DNA of 64,000 nt from an uncultured Oribacterium sp. (GTDB lineage: Bacteria > Bacillota > Clostridia > Lachnospirales > Lachnospiraceae): contig CAKQPT010000003.1 in assembly GCA_934270345.1 (NCBI GenBank), forward strand, positions 1 to 64,000. Reading direction: 5' to 3'. The notes under the pieces were generated by a model, which worked only from the letters and a program-made list of their open reading frames with translations, did not search any database and was not told where the DNA came from. Shown piece after piece: positions 7,727 to 16,392 of this stretch (position 1 is its first letter; each line of letters starts with the position of its first letter). The position numbers and the translations under genes were made by a program.

Positions 7727-7753
7727 GTACTGGTCCCGGAGGACCGGCCCTCC
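7727..7753. repeat. possible remnant of the nested inverted-repeat family
   Basis: GTACTGGTCCCGGAGG (7727-7742) followed by ACCGGCCCTCC (7743-7753) resembles the right end of the repeat family (GTACTG, then ACCGGCCCTCC, as at 4039-4066). It can form a small GGTCC-TCC-GGGACC hairpin. It ends 5 bases from the stop codon of the NlpC/P60 gene. There is no U-tract, so it is not a convincing terminator. Confidence 0.4.
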
Positions 7754-7758
7754 TGGCT

Positions 7759-10446
7759 TTAATCTATTAACTTTCGATAATACGGATAGTTCGCCGTCAC
7801 CTCACTCACCGACACATTATTCGCACCGGAGTTCTCATGGATGACGATCATGTTTCCGTTGCCGGCCCACTGCAGGAACATCACGACATGCGAGTCCGCG
7901 CCGACACGGACGATGATATCGCCCGGCTGCAGCTCCGACCGCTTGATCTTCTGTCCCTCACCGATGAGCGTCGCCGTACTGCTCGCGCCGTTCAGCCGGT
8001 TCCCGATTGCCGACCAGTACACCCACTGTACCCAACCGGAGCAGTCGAGGCCCCGCAGCACACGGCCCTTATAGTCCGCCTCGATGACACGACCGAAGCC
8101 GTTCTTCTCATAGCTCGCCGCACTCGCCTTGCCGCCCCAGTAATACGGGATCTTGCCGACCGACGAAAGCGCGAATTTGATGACCGCCTTCCGCTCGTCC
8201 GAAATATCCTCCGGAAGCGAGGACAGGTACTTCGAGATCTCCTCCTCCGTCAGCGGCTGCTTCGGATTGATGGTCGAGATCGAGAGACCATAGGTCTTGA
8301 ACCAGTCCTGCGAAATCAGCTTCTGTACATAGCCCATCTGCTCCTCGGTCCAGCCGTTCCAGCCGTTCCGCGCGAGCGCTGCATCGAGGCTCTTCGTCGC
8401 CTCGTTTTCGTCCTGATCATCCGCCGAGAGCGCCACCGTACGGAGGCCCTTCGCATCCTCGAAGCCGTAGATCGTTACCTTCACATAGAGGTCCACATGG
8501 CCCGGACAGTAGTTCTTGCTCTTGACATCCGTCTCAGTATTCGTGCTCTGCTTCGCATCTTCCGCCGCGAGGCTCTGCTGCACGAGCTGGCGAAGCGTAT
8601 TCTCGTCCATGTTCTTCAGCTGCTCGCCCGTGAAGGTACCGATCACGGTCTGCTGACTGTCGGCCAATGCTGTCGTCGCTGCAACGTCACCAGCCGCACT
8701 GCTGCTCGCGGCCGCTGCGGTGGTCGCCTGCTTATTCACCTCATCGATGCCCTTCCCGGCTTCGTAACCCGCATAGCGCTTCTTTTTCTGCCCGTTTTCA
8801 TCCGTCTCGTAGGTCGTATCCTCGGTACTCGTCGGCGTCGTCGCAGCAGAAACGACCGCCTGGGTCTCACTCGCCTCGGTCGAAACCGCCGCCGTCTCCG
8901 GTACGGCACTCGCGGCCGCCGTATCACTGTCGCCGAAGACCAGCATGCTGTTCGTCAGCGAAGCCGCCGCACGCGCGTTTTTCTGCGCCTCCGCATACTC
9001 CCGCGCTGTTCCATAGCTGCCCGGCGTACCATAGTGGACGCCATCCAGCGACGCCAGCGTCTCCTGCGCGGCCTGCGCCATCGTGCCCGCCGTTCCATCG
9101 GCATCCGAAGCCTCGCGAGCCCGCAGCTCCCGAAGTGATGTCAGACCGGAGAGCAGACCGTGACGACCGATCGCTGCGCCTGCGGAGCTGTGCGTCGACA
9201 TCTTCTTCACCGGCTGCATCGCGCTGAGCACCAGCATACCATTATTGGATGCGGCCTGCGTTTGGGCTGCCGCCGCCTGGGTCGGCGCAGCGGTCTGCAC
9301 CGGTGCCGTCGTCTGGGCGGCTGCCTGCGTCTCGGCTTCCGTCGAGGCCGCCGCACTCTCCGGCACACTCGTCACCGCACCCTGGCTGTCGGCGTTACCG
9401 CTGCCGGCGCTGTCCGAGTGAAAGATGATCCCCTTGCCGCCGGCATTGCCCTCAGCATCCGTCTGGGTTTCATAGTTCTTCATCTCCGCCGTCGTCGTGA
9501 CGCTGTCACCCGTCAGGTTCAGCACCTGCTGATTCTGCGCAGAGATCGCCGCACTGCCCGCCGACAGTGCATCCTGGGTGAGCAGTCCCTCACTCCGGTT
9601 CGTCGCGGCCTGCAGCTGCAGCTTCAGCGCAGCCAGTGCCTCCTCGACCTTCTTCGCGTCGTCCGCCTCTTCCTTCGCGGTCCGGTTGATGCAGCCGCTG
9701 TCGTAGTAAACCTTGCCGATGCTGATAGTGTAGCTTCTGGACTTGCTGTACAGCTCCTCACAGTACTTCTCGAAGGTATCGACATCGAGGTAGTTGTGCG
9801 CATAGCAGTAAACGGACGCCATCGCCATGATGTCCTTGACGTTCGAGTACTCGTTCACCTGCTCACCATCTGCGTTATAGAAGGAGACATTGACATTTTT
9901 AAAGTTCGGGATGTACCAGGTCGCGGCGTTGTTCGGATCCTGCCCGCCGGCGTTCGGGTTATACTTACCCATGACGCGGCTCGAGCTCACACCGAGGCGC
10001 TTCGCGAGATTGAGCGGCGACACGCCCGCCTCATCGTAGATCTTCGCGAGGTACTCGTTGTCGGCGGTCATCAGCTTCTGGTAGACCTCACCAGCGTAGC
10101 TGTGGATGGTGTCGCTGGTATCCGCGCCATCGCGGTAGAAGTACGCAAGATTCAGCTTATCCGGCGCCGGCTGGAACTGCGACGCGCTCTCGCTGTCCAT
10201 GAGGTTCGCGAGGGAGGAACGCAGGCCTCCGAAATTAAGGCCGTTCGCCTTCGGCAGCTCGCTGAGCGTGGCCAATGTCTCCTCCTCGACGACGGTCTCG
10301 ACCTCAGTTTCTGCCGCTGTCGTCTCCACCGGTGCAGCGCCATAGTGCTGCGCCGCGATGGACACAACAAGACCGGCAGCCAGTAAAACTGCTGTGGCTG
10401 CCGTCTGTTTTTTATTCATATGGATTGGGAAATCTGTTTTTGTCAT
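7759..10446 (-). CDS. secreted NlpC/P60 cell-wall hydrolase
   Basis: The 895-residue protein has an N-terminal hydrophobic signal or anchor (residues 10-30) and a globular region to about 300. Two long Ala/Thr/Ser/Glu-rich low-complexity stretches follow (about 340-420 and 515-620). A C-terminal NlpC/P60 domain has Cys802 (GLDCSGW), His853 (SHVV) and His870, the catalytic triad pattern of D,L-endopeptidases that cut peptidoglycan stems. The first ATG (10446) and a second at 10419 both lack a clear ribosome binding site; a TATGAT box lies only 7 bases before the first. No neighbour suggests a specific partner. It probably acts in the wall during growth or separation. Family call is firm; substrate is not known. 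Confidence 0.85.
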   Translation of the reverse strand: MTKTDFPIHMNKKQTAATAVLLAAGLVVSIAAQHYGAAPVETTAAETEVETVVEEETLATLSELPKANGLNFGGLRSSLANLMDSESASQFQPAPDKLNLAYFYRDGADTSDTIHSYAGEVYQKLMTADNEYLAKIYDEAGVSPLNLAKRLGVSSSRVMGKYNPNAGGQDPNNAATWYIPNFKNVNVSFYNADGEQVNEYSNVKDIMAMASVYCYAHNYLDVDTFEKYCEELYSKSRSYTISIGKVYYDSGCINRTAKEEADDAKKVEEALAALKLQLQAATNRSEGLLTQDALSAGSAAISAQNQQVLNLTGDSVTTTAEMKNYETQTDAEGNAGGKGIIFHSDSAGSGNADSQGAVTSVPESAAASTEAETQAAAQTTAPVQTAAPTQAAAAQTQAASNNGMLVLSAMQPVKKMSTHSSAGAAIGRHGLLSGLTSLRELRAREASDADGTAGTMAQAAQETLASLDGVHYGTPGSYGTAREYAEAQKNARAAASLTNSMLVFGDSDTAAASAVPETAAVSTEASETQAVVSAATTPTSTEDTTYETDENGQKKKRYAGYEAGKGIDEVNKQATTAAAASSSAAGDVAATTALADSQQTVIGTFTGEQLKNMDENTLRQLVQQSLAAEDAKQSTNTETDVKSKNYCPGHVDLYVKVTIYGFEDAKGLRTVALSADDQDENEATKSLDAALARNGWNGWTEEQMGYVQKLISQDWFKTYGLSISTINPKQPLTEEEISKYLSSLPEDISDERKAVIKFALSSVGKIPYYWGGKASAASYEKNGFGRVIEADYKGRVLRGLDCSGWVQWVYWSAIGNRLNGASSTATLIGEGQKIKRSELQPGDIIVRVGADSHVVMFLQWAGNGNMIVIHENSGANNVSVSEVTANYPYYRKLID

Positions 10447-10507
10447 AGGCTACATCATAGCACAGCTCTGCGCCCGAAAATTTTAATTTTTCGTGAATTT
10501 AAGCTGA

Positions 10508-10567
10508 GGGGACCCGGAGGGGCGGCAACGGAGGCACAGTACTCCGTTGCCGCCCCTCCAGGTCCCC
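10508..10567. repeat. mini-copy of the nested inverted-repeat family
   Basis: Two 26-base arms (10508-10533 and 10542-10567) match at 25 of 26 positions around the loop GCACAGTA. The arms carry GGAGGGGCGGCAAC, close to GGAGGGCCGGCAAC of the 13401 copy, and the loop carries the ACAGTAC signature seen inside the full copies. It begins 9 bases after the stop codon of the rluD-type gene. It could act as a transcript-end hairpin, but no U-tract follows. Confidence 0.75.
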
Positions 10568-10576
10568 TTCCTGTCT

Positions 10577-11581
10577 TTAATTGCAAAATTTATGCCTAAG
10601 TTTCGTGAGCAGCTCTTCGAAATACGGCGGATACGGCGAGCTGAACTCGACGTACTCCCCGGTCCGCGGATGAATGAAGCCCAGCACCTGGGCGTGCAGA
10701 CACTGTCCCTGTAGATCAAACGGGCACTTCTTCGGCCCATAGACCTCGTCGCCGAGCAGCGGATGCCCGAGGGAGGCCATGTGCACACGGATCTGATGCG
10801 TGCGCCCCGTCTCGAGCGTGCACTGCACCAGGGTATACGCACCGCCAAAGCGCTCAAGCACATGATAGTGCGTCACCGCCGGGCGGCCGTTCAGCTCATC
10901 GATGGCCTGCTTCTTCCGGTCCTTCTTCGAACGACCGAGCGGTGCATCCACGGTGCCGTCGTCCTCCCGGATGTTTCCGATCACGATCGCCACGTAGCGG
11001 CGGGTGATGGAGTGGACCTTCAGCTGCGCCGCGAGTGACTTGTGCGCCTGATCATTCTTACAGACTACGAGCAGTCCCGTCGTGTTCATATCGATGCGGT
11101 GGACGATGCCCGGACGCATCACCCCGTTGATGGAGCTCAGCTCCGAACCGCAGTGATACATCACCGCATTCACGAGGGTACCCTGCGCATGCCCCGCCGC
11201 CGGATGCACGACCATGCCCTTCGGCTTGTTGACGATCAGCACATCCTGATCCTCATAGACGATGTCGAGCGGGATGTTCTCCGGCTCCACGTCAAGCGCC
11301 ACCGGTGCCGGCAGATTCAGCGACAGCACATCGCCCGCCTTCAGCTTCGTGCTCGCCTTCGCCGGCTTCCCGTTCAGGAGGATCCGCGCCTCCTTCAGCA
11401 GCTTCGCCGCATAGCTCCGCGAAATCTCCGGCTCCTTCAGCGTCGCGAGATACTGATCGATCCGAACCGGACACAGCTCCGCCGGTACACGGATCTCGAC
11501 CACCTCTGCTTCAGCGCCTGACTCTACATCTACATCGTCATCAAACGCCAGCTCGATTTCTGTTTCTTTTTCCTTGCTCAT
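10577..11581 (-). CDS. RluD-family 23S rRNA pseudouridine synthase
   Basis: The 334-residue protein has an S4 RNA-binding domain (about 37-95) and a PseudoU_synth_2 domain with the catalytic Asp164 in HRIDMNTTG (usual form HRLDxxTSG). TGRTHQIRVHMASLGHPLLGD follows, as in RluD/YlyB. An acidic N-terminal extension precedes S4. It most likely makes pseudouridines in 23S rRNA; the exact positions cannot be told. It lies 5 bases after lspA, the classic lspA-rluD pairing, and is followed by the mini repeat. Confidence 0.92.
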   Translation of the reverse strand: MSKEKETEIELAFDDDVDVESGAEAEVVEIRVPAELCPVRIDQYLATLKEPEISRSYAAKLLKEARILLNGKPAKASTKLKAGDVLSLNLPAPVALDVEPENIPLDIVYEDQDVLIVNKPKGMVVHPAAGHAQGTLVNAVMYHCGSELSSINGVMRPGIVHRIDMNTTGLLVVCKNDQAHKSLAAQLKVHSITRRYVAIVIGNIREDDGTVDAPLGRSKKDRKKQAIDELNGRPAVTHYHVLERFGGAYTLVQCTLETGRTHQIRVHMASLGHPLLGDEVYGPKKCPFDLQGQCLHAQVLGFIHPRTGEYVEFSSPYPPYFEELLTKLRHKFCN

Positions 11582-11586
11582 GGGTC

Positions 11587-12099
11587 TCAGCGCTCCTCAT
11601 TGCGATGCAGGAAGCCGAGCTCCTCATCCTTATAGTAGAAAAGGAAGAGCACGACCATCAGGGCGCAGCCCACCGTTACGTAGATATCGGCAACATTGAA
11701 CACCGGAAAATCGATCGGGCTGAAATAGATGAAATCGACGACATACTGCTGGCGGACACGGTCGATGAAATTACCGATCGCGCCCGAAAAGATCAGCTCG
11801 CACACGAGCAGCAGCGGCAGAAAATGCCGGTCGCCCTGCGGGATGCGGTGCACGACATAGACGATGCCGCACAGCACCACGACCGTGATGATATAGAAGA
11901 AAATCTGTGCCCCCTGCAGACTGCCGAACGCCGCACCGCGGTTCTCGATATACAGAAGGTACAGCACATTCCGGATGATCGGCACACGCTCCGCGCCCAT
12001 CAGATGCTCCACCGCAAGCTGCTTCGTGAACTGATCGAGTCCGACCAGCACCAGTGCCAGCAGCAGAAAAATACCCCAACGTTTCGAATTCTCTTTCAT
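11587..12099 (-). CDS. lspA: lipoprotein signal peptidase II
   Basis: The 170-residue membrane protein has four predicted membrane segments. The two catalytic aspartates are in VVDFI (Asp122) and FNVADIY (Asp138), with ENRGAAFGS as the other conserved block. It cleaves prolipoprotein signal peptides and would serve lipoproteins encoded here, such as LivK and the binding protein at 38.6 kb. GGGAG lies just before the ATG. Length is normal. Confidence 0.97.
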   Translation of the reverse strand: MKENSKRWGIFLLLALVLVGLDQFTKQLAVEHLMGAERVPIIRNVLYLLYIENRGAAFGSLQGAQIFFYIITVVVLCGIVYVVHRIPQGDRHFLPLLLVCELIFSGAIGNFIDRVRQQYVVDFIYFSPIDFPVFNVADIYVTVGCALMVVLFLFYYKDEELGFLHRNEER

Positions 12100-12207
12100 C
12101 TTACTCCCTGTTTTCCAGTGCTTCGCCCGCCATCCGCAGCCGCCGCACAGTTCTCATCCCATGACCGCAATCAGCGCACGGACATCGCCCAGCCCGCACG
12201 TCACGTT

Positions 12208-13299
12208 TTACTCTCCGCCTCTCTGCATAATCGCCCGAAGCCCCTCGAGCATCTGCGCATCCGACACCGCATGATCGATATAGGCCTCGCCGAGCTGCCG
12301 GAGCAGAATGAAGCGCACATGACCATGGTCCATCTTCTTGTCCTTTCGTGTCGCCTGGAGGATTTCCTCCTGGTCCATCGCCCGACAGCGGGTCTCGAGA
12401 CCGACCGCCGCCATCAGCTGTTCAATGCGGTCGACCTCTGCCGTCGTCAGCGTCCCGGAAATCTGCATCGCCGCGAGACAGCCGAACGCCACGCACTGGC
12501 CGTGGCTGTAGCTGAAGTTCGAGCACTTCTCGATCGCATGCCCCAGGGTATGACCGAAGTTCAGAAGCTGACGCTCCCCCTTCTCAGTCGGATCGACCTC
12601 GACCACCGCACGCTTGATAAGATTACTCTGGTAGACGGTCTCCATCAGCACGGCCATATCCCGAACCTCGAGCTCCGCCTGATGTGCATTCAGGTAGTCA
12701 AAGTAATCATGACTCTTGATAAGGGCGTGCTTGATGACCTCCCCCATGCCGGAGGCATACTGGATCGCATCCAGACTCCGAAGCGTCGCCACATTACTGT
12801 AGACGAGTGACGGCATGTGGAAGGCACCGACCATGTTCTTATAGGCCCTGAAATCGACCCCCGTCTTCCCACCGATCGAGCTGTCGACCTGCGACAGCAG
12901 CGTCGTCGGAATCTGAATGAAACGGATCCCACGCATATACGTCGCTGCCGCGAAGCCCGTCATATCGCCGACGACACCACCACCGAGTGCGACGAAGACA
13001 TCATTCCGGTCGAAGCTCGCCTCGACCGCCGCCGCATAGATCTCCGCGATGGAATCCGTATTCTTATGCTCCTCCCCCGGCACCAGCACCAGCTCATGAA
13101 GCTCACGGAAGCACGGACGAAGCGCCGCACGCACCTCCTCGAGATACAGCGGTGCCACATGCTCATCCGTCACGATCAGCGCACGCCGCTCACGAAGCCC
13201 CAGCGTCTCTACAGCCGCTGCCAGCCTCGCGAAACTCTCCTCGATATAAATCGAGTAGGAAAAAGCCCCCTGATACATCACATCCAATTTTCTCGCCAT
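12208..13299 (-). CDS. aroB: 3-dehydroquinate synthase
   Basis: The 363-residue protein has the NAD-binding GGGVVGDMTGF, PTTLLSQVDSSIGGKTGV and NFGHTLGHAIE motifs that carry the zinc and substrate ligands of AroB. It makes 3-dehydroquinate from DAHP in the shikimate pathway. The ATG at 13299 follows GGGGGA; an upstream TTG six codons earlier lies inside that binding site and is unlikely. No other shikimate genes are near. It occupies the place between sepF and lspA where related genomes often keep ylmH and divIVA. Confidence 0.95.
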   Translation of the reverse strand: MARKLDVMYQGAFSYSIYIEESFARLAAAVETLGLRERRALIVTDEHVAPLYLEEVRAALRPCFRELHELVLVPGEEHKNTDSIAEIYAAAVEASFDRNDVFVALGGGVVGDMTGFAAATYMRGIRFIQIPTTLLSQVDSSIGGKTGVDFRAYKNMVGAFHMPSLVYSNVATLRSLDAIQYASGMGEVIKHALIKSHDYFDYLNAHQAELEVRDMAVLMETVYQSNLIKRAVVEVDPTEKGERQLLNFGHTLGHAIEKCSNFSYSHGQCVAFGCLAAMQISGTLTTAEVDRIEQLMAAVGLETRCRAMDQEEILQATRKDKKMDHGHVRFILLRQLGEAYIDHAVSDAQMLEGLRAIMQRGGE

Positions 13300-13400
13300 C
13301 GATCGGTCCCCCTGCAAAAAACTCTTTTCATTCTACCATACAGACTTTATAAAATACAGTTCCGAAATATTCTTTCCGCTATAGCGTACAGTTCACGCAG

Positions 13401-13627
13401 GTGTCCCGGAGGGCCGGCAACAGAAGCCATACGAAGCGGTCGTGAAGAATCAAAATTCTGTCCCTTAGAAGTACTTAGTGTCATCTCTCCATGGAACCCT
13501 CTGTCAACGCTGAGTTTTCATCAGGAAAACTCAGCGATTGCAGAGGGCTTAGTACTTCTTAGGGACAGAATTTTAGAGTCTTCCGAGCGCGCAGTACTGT
13601 GCTTCTGTTGCCGGCCCTCCGGGGCAC
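13401..13627. repeat. nested inverted-repeat element, copy A
   Basis: The outer arms 13405-13427 and 13601-13623 are perfectly complementary (23 bp), extended by four more pairs with one wobble. The middle arms 13452-13478 and 13548-13574 pair at 25 of 27 positions, with T-T mismatches at arm positions 15 and 25. The inner hairpin pairs CCCTCTG (13497-13503) with CAGAGGG (13541-13547) and CGCTGAGTTTTC (13508-13519) with GAAAACTCAGCG (13525-13536). CATACG follows the left outer arm and CAGTACTG precedes the right one, which gives the element an orientation. It starts 58 bases after the sepF stop. No open frame of note is inside. Confidence 0.9.
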
Positions 13628-13685
13628 CTGCCACATAACGTAAAGAGCGGAGGAGCCGAAGCCCCTCCGCCCTGTATCATTTTGA

Positions 13686-14216
13686 TTAAACCCGAAGATT
13701 CAGCCCACCGATGTTCACATCGGAGGTCGCTGCCAGAATATTCTGGAAATCACCGGACAGCTCCACATTTGGCGGTGTCGCGATGAAAATGTAGTTCGAA
13801 ATCTTCTGAAGATTTCCCTCCAGAGAATACGCTGCACCGGATGTGAAGTCGATGATGCGCTGCGCGATCTCCATATGAAGACCCTCCATATTGAGAACGA
13901 CCGCCTTCCCCTGAAGCAGGTAATCACAGATCTCTCTGGAATCGTCCATCGAGGTCGGCTTGATCATGGTGACCTCCATACCTCTATGTGCCGGCTGCGG
14001 CTGCGACTGTGACTTTCTGGAGAAAAGTGTCGGCTTTAACGGACGGTCCTCTGCTCCGTCGTCGTCCATATCCTGCGACTTCGATCTCGAGAAGATATTG
14101 CCACCACGCTGTGGCTCGTCCTCATAATCGTCGTCATAGTTATAATCATCGTCGAGATCGTAATCATCATCCTGATCGACGCGCATGGATTTCATGATAT
14201 TACTGATAAAGCTCAT
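13686..14216 (-). CDS. sepF: cell division protein SepF
   Basis: The 176-residue protein has an N-terminal amphipathic start (MSFISNIMKSM), a very acidic linker with runs of Asp (residues 15-35), and the SepF core from about 80 (VTMIKPTSMDDSREICDYL, then ALVLNMEGL-like VVLNMEGLHMEIAQRIIDF). SepF anchors FtsZ to the membrane. It has its own promoter. The usual ylmE before it and ylmG/ylmH/divIVA after it are absent; aroB follows, separated by repeat copy A. Confidence 0.93.
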   Translation of the reverse strand: MSFISNIMKSMRVDQDDDYDLDDDYNYDDDYEDEPQRGGNIFSRSKSQDMDDDGAEDRPLKPTLFSRKSQSQPQPAHRGMEVTMIKPTSMDDSREICDYLLQGKAVVLNMEGLHMEIAQRIIDFTSGAAYSLEGNLQKISNYIFIATPPNVELSGDFQNILAATSDVNIGGLNLRV

Positions 14217-14264
14217 TTACTTAACCCCCGTGTACACGCAGTTTCCCTACTATTCATAAGGTCT

Positions 14265-14292
14265 ATTTTATACAATTATCTTTGCTTGTCAA
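14265..14292 (-). promoter_or_regulatory. sepF promoter
   Basis: On the minus strand a perfect TTGACA (14292-14287) and TAAAAT (14270-14265) are 16 bases apart, about 50 bases before the sepF ATG. Confidence 0.7.
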
Positions 14293-14436
14293 TAAATACA
14301 GCTCCGTGTTTCAACACGAAAACACAGAATAGTGAAATTTTACATCATTTTCACTTTTTGTAAAGGTCTATTTGGATGCTCGACCGATGTTTTTCAGAAG
14401 AAACAATCTTCCGAGAATCCGAATCCATTCACCGGA

Positions 14437-14458
14437 TGTCGTCTGTATACAGACGACA
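14437..14458. repeat. 22-bp perfect palindrome
   Basis: The stretch is exactly self-complementary, centred on GTATAC, and lies 31 bases after the stop of the HlyD-like gene. It has no U-tract on either side, so it is a poor intrinsic terminator. It could be a protein binding site or an mRNA-end hairpin. The rest of the 14217-14489 spacer holds the sepF promoter and AT-rich sequence without a gene. Confidence 0.6.
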
Positions 14459-14489
14459 AGGATGCTCCCTGCGTAACATATATGAAAAA

Positions 14490-15929
14490 TCACTGGTAAA
14501 CGAGCTGTCCGTCCTTCACAAGTGACGCATTCAGTACGATATGATCATAGACCGAGATGCCATAATCTGTATTCTCTGCGACGATGATATAATCCGTGTT
14601 CTGCTCGATCGGCACGATCTGCCGGAAGATGCAGTAGCCACGGTTGATGTTGTAGACACCCTGCAGGGACTTCACCGGTCCCACCGGATAGGTCTGTGTC
14701 GAATCGAGCTGCCCGCTCGTCGCCGCTTCCGGTCGCACGAGGATGTTATTCGTTCGGATCGAACTCGTAGCACTGTCATCCGGGATGCTGAGGTAGCAGT
14801 ACTGGTCATCGATACGGTAGATGTCCATCGGCACGAACTCGACGGACGCACCGGAACCATCCTGTGCCACGGTCTCCCGATAGAAGCCGGTGCTGCCATC
14901 CGGTCCCGTCGTCTTAAACGCCTTTGGCACGATGTAGAAGTCCTTCTCCGTGACCGCGGTCACCGGAATCTTGAGTCCCTTCTGATCATTCGTCACGATG
15001 TCAAACTGGATGAAACGCTCGTCACAGAACTGCTCCATCAGCTCGGTGAAATCGAGCTGCCCGTAGCTGTTTCCATCCTTCCCCGTGAAGACCTGGAGCG
15101 CCGCACTAACCGTCAGATCCGATTCCGTAAAGTGGACCTTCACCTTCTTCACATCCTGGTACTTCGCCTTCGCCTCATCATCGAGCTGGAAAACGAGACT
15201 CCACTTCTCGCTCGTGATCAGCTTATAGACCGACTGTCCGCTCTCCATCAGTGCACCCGGCTTCGTGATGTTCCGCTTATAGCCGCTCATCGTGAAGAGA
15301 TCCGCGGTCACGGCATCTGCCGTCAGCCCCTCATCACCGTCGATGGCGTAGGAAACCACCCCGGCCTGATCGGCGCTCACCCGCACATAGTTGATACCGA
15401 GCTTCTGAAGCACATCATCAAGGTCCTGCGCACTCGACACACTGGAGTACTCGAGCGCAGACGCGTCGAGCGAGTATTTCGTGTTATACAGTGCAGAGAA
15501 ATTACTGTTTTTGAAGGACTGTGAAAACTGGGACAGACGATAGCGGATATCCGAGATCTGCTCACTCGTCATCTCCGTCGTGAGCTCCGGATGCTCCTTC
15601 AGATAGGACTGGAGTGCACCGGTTTCATCGATGGTATAGACATCACTGCCGACGGCCACTCTCCGGCCATCCTGGATATAGTAGTGCACATAGCCGGAGC
15701 TCGTGGCATTCACGGCCTGCTCCTGCCGGATGGCGATACCGGTATACTGCTGGTCACGGACAATGCTCCCCTTCTGGACCTCATAATATCGGATCTGGTC
15801 ACGGGAGACATAGGAGTATACACTAAAAACAATGTAGAGAAAGATAATCGCGAAGATTATCATCCCTACATTGAATTGAAATGGTCTTCTGTATTTAGCT
15901 GTAGATTTTACTTGCTGTTTAACGGCCAT
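14490..15929 (-). CDS. HlyD-like single-pass membrane protein
   Basis: The 479-residue protein has one membrane segment near the N-terminus (about 20-42) and an extracellular remainder that begins like HlyD/RND adaptor proteins (YYEVQKGSIVRDQQYTGIAIRQEQAVNATSSGYVHYY, split here by an interruption in similarity: the first part is the barrel strand, the second the lipoyl-like half). I see no transporter partner nearby, so membrane-fusion function is doubtful. No Shine-Dalgarno sequence precedes the ATG. It starts 13 bases after the small P-loop gene, which suggests translation by coupling. In related clostridia a similar gene often sits upstream of sepF, so a division-linked role is an inference from context. 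Confidence 0.6.
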   Translation of the reverse strand: MAVKQQVKSTAKYRRPFQFNVGMIIFAIIFLYIVFSVYSYVSRDQIRYYEVQKGSIVRDQQYTGIAIRQEQAVNATSSGYVHYYIQDGRRVAVGSDVYTIDETGALQSYLKEHPELTTEMTSEQISDIRYRLSQFSQSFKNSNFSALYNTKYSLDASALEYSSVSSAQDLDDVLQKLGINYVRVSADQAGVVSYAIDGDEGLTADAVTADLFTMSGYKRNITKPGALMESGQSVYKLITSEKWSLVFQLDDEAKAKYQDVKKVKVHFTESDLTVSAALQVFTGKDGNSYGQLDFTELMEQFCDERFIQFDIVTNDQKGLKIPVTAVTEKDFYIVPKAFKTTGPDGSTGFYRETVAQDGSGASVEFVPMDIYRIDDQYCYLSIPDDSATSSIRTNNILVRPEAATSGQLDSTQTYPVGPVKSLQGVYNINRGYCIFRQIVPIEQNTDYIIVAENTDYGISVYDHIVLNASLVKDGQLVYQ

Positions 15930-15942
15930 TGTGAACTGTGGA

Positions 15943-16362
15943 TTAAAGCGCGATCGCTACATCCTTCTTCACGCTGTCAGGAAGCTCATCGGCATCCATC
16001 GATACGCTCAGTACGAAGGTTACCTTGTACTTATCGCCGAGATCCTCTAAACGCTTGATGCAGTTTGTGATATCTGCGCCCTCAAGAGAAGAAAGCTTAA
16101 GGAAGCTGTCCAGGAACATGTACTCGAGATCGTGATCCTGAGAAATAATACCGCTTACGAAGCCGATGAACGCATCTTCGGAATCGATTGGGAACTCATT
16201 TACGTTAATAAGACGGATCTTATTACTGAGCTCATACATATGCTGTGCCGACTTATCGAGGAAATCAACGCTACCGTTGGCTTCCTTCACTACTGAGTTT
16301 GCCTTATCAAGAAGCTGCTTGGTCTTACCTTTGCCTCTCTTGCCTACAATCAACTGTACCAT
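15943..16362 (-). CDS. small P-loop protein of unknown role (often labelled PilT-like)
   Basis: The 139-residue protein has Walker A GKRGKGKT at about 7-14 and a hydrophobic Walker B-like strand YMFLDSF near 93-99. No other domain is visible. The ATG at 16362 follows GGAGG by 9 bases; a start 22 codons earlier would overlap the promoter. It is the first gene of a two-gene unit with the HlyD-like protein and has a good promoter. Codon use is less GC-rich than neighbours, which may mean high expression. Function is unknown; pilus retraction is unlikely given its size and the absence of pilus genes. Confidence 0.6.
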   Translation of the reverse strand: MVQLIVGKRGKGKTKQLLDKANSVVKEANGSVDFLDKSAQHMYELSNKIRLINVNEFPIDSEDAFIGFVSGIISQDHDLEYMFLDSFLKLSSLEGADITNCIKRLEDLGDKYKVTFVLSVSMDADELPDSVKKDVAIAL

Positions 16363-16392
16363 AGTCAAGTACCTCCTAACTTTTGTGGCTTT

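Noticed and set aside
13401..13627. Nested repeats as CRISPR or as an insertion sequence
   Set aside because: There is no repeat-spacer periodicity and no open frame inside; copies are single and far apart.
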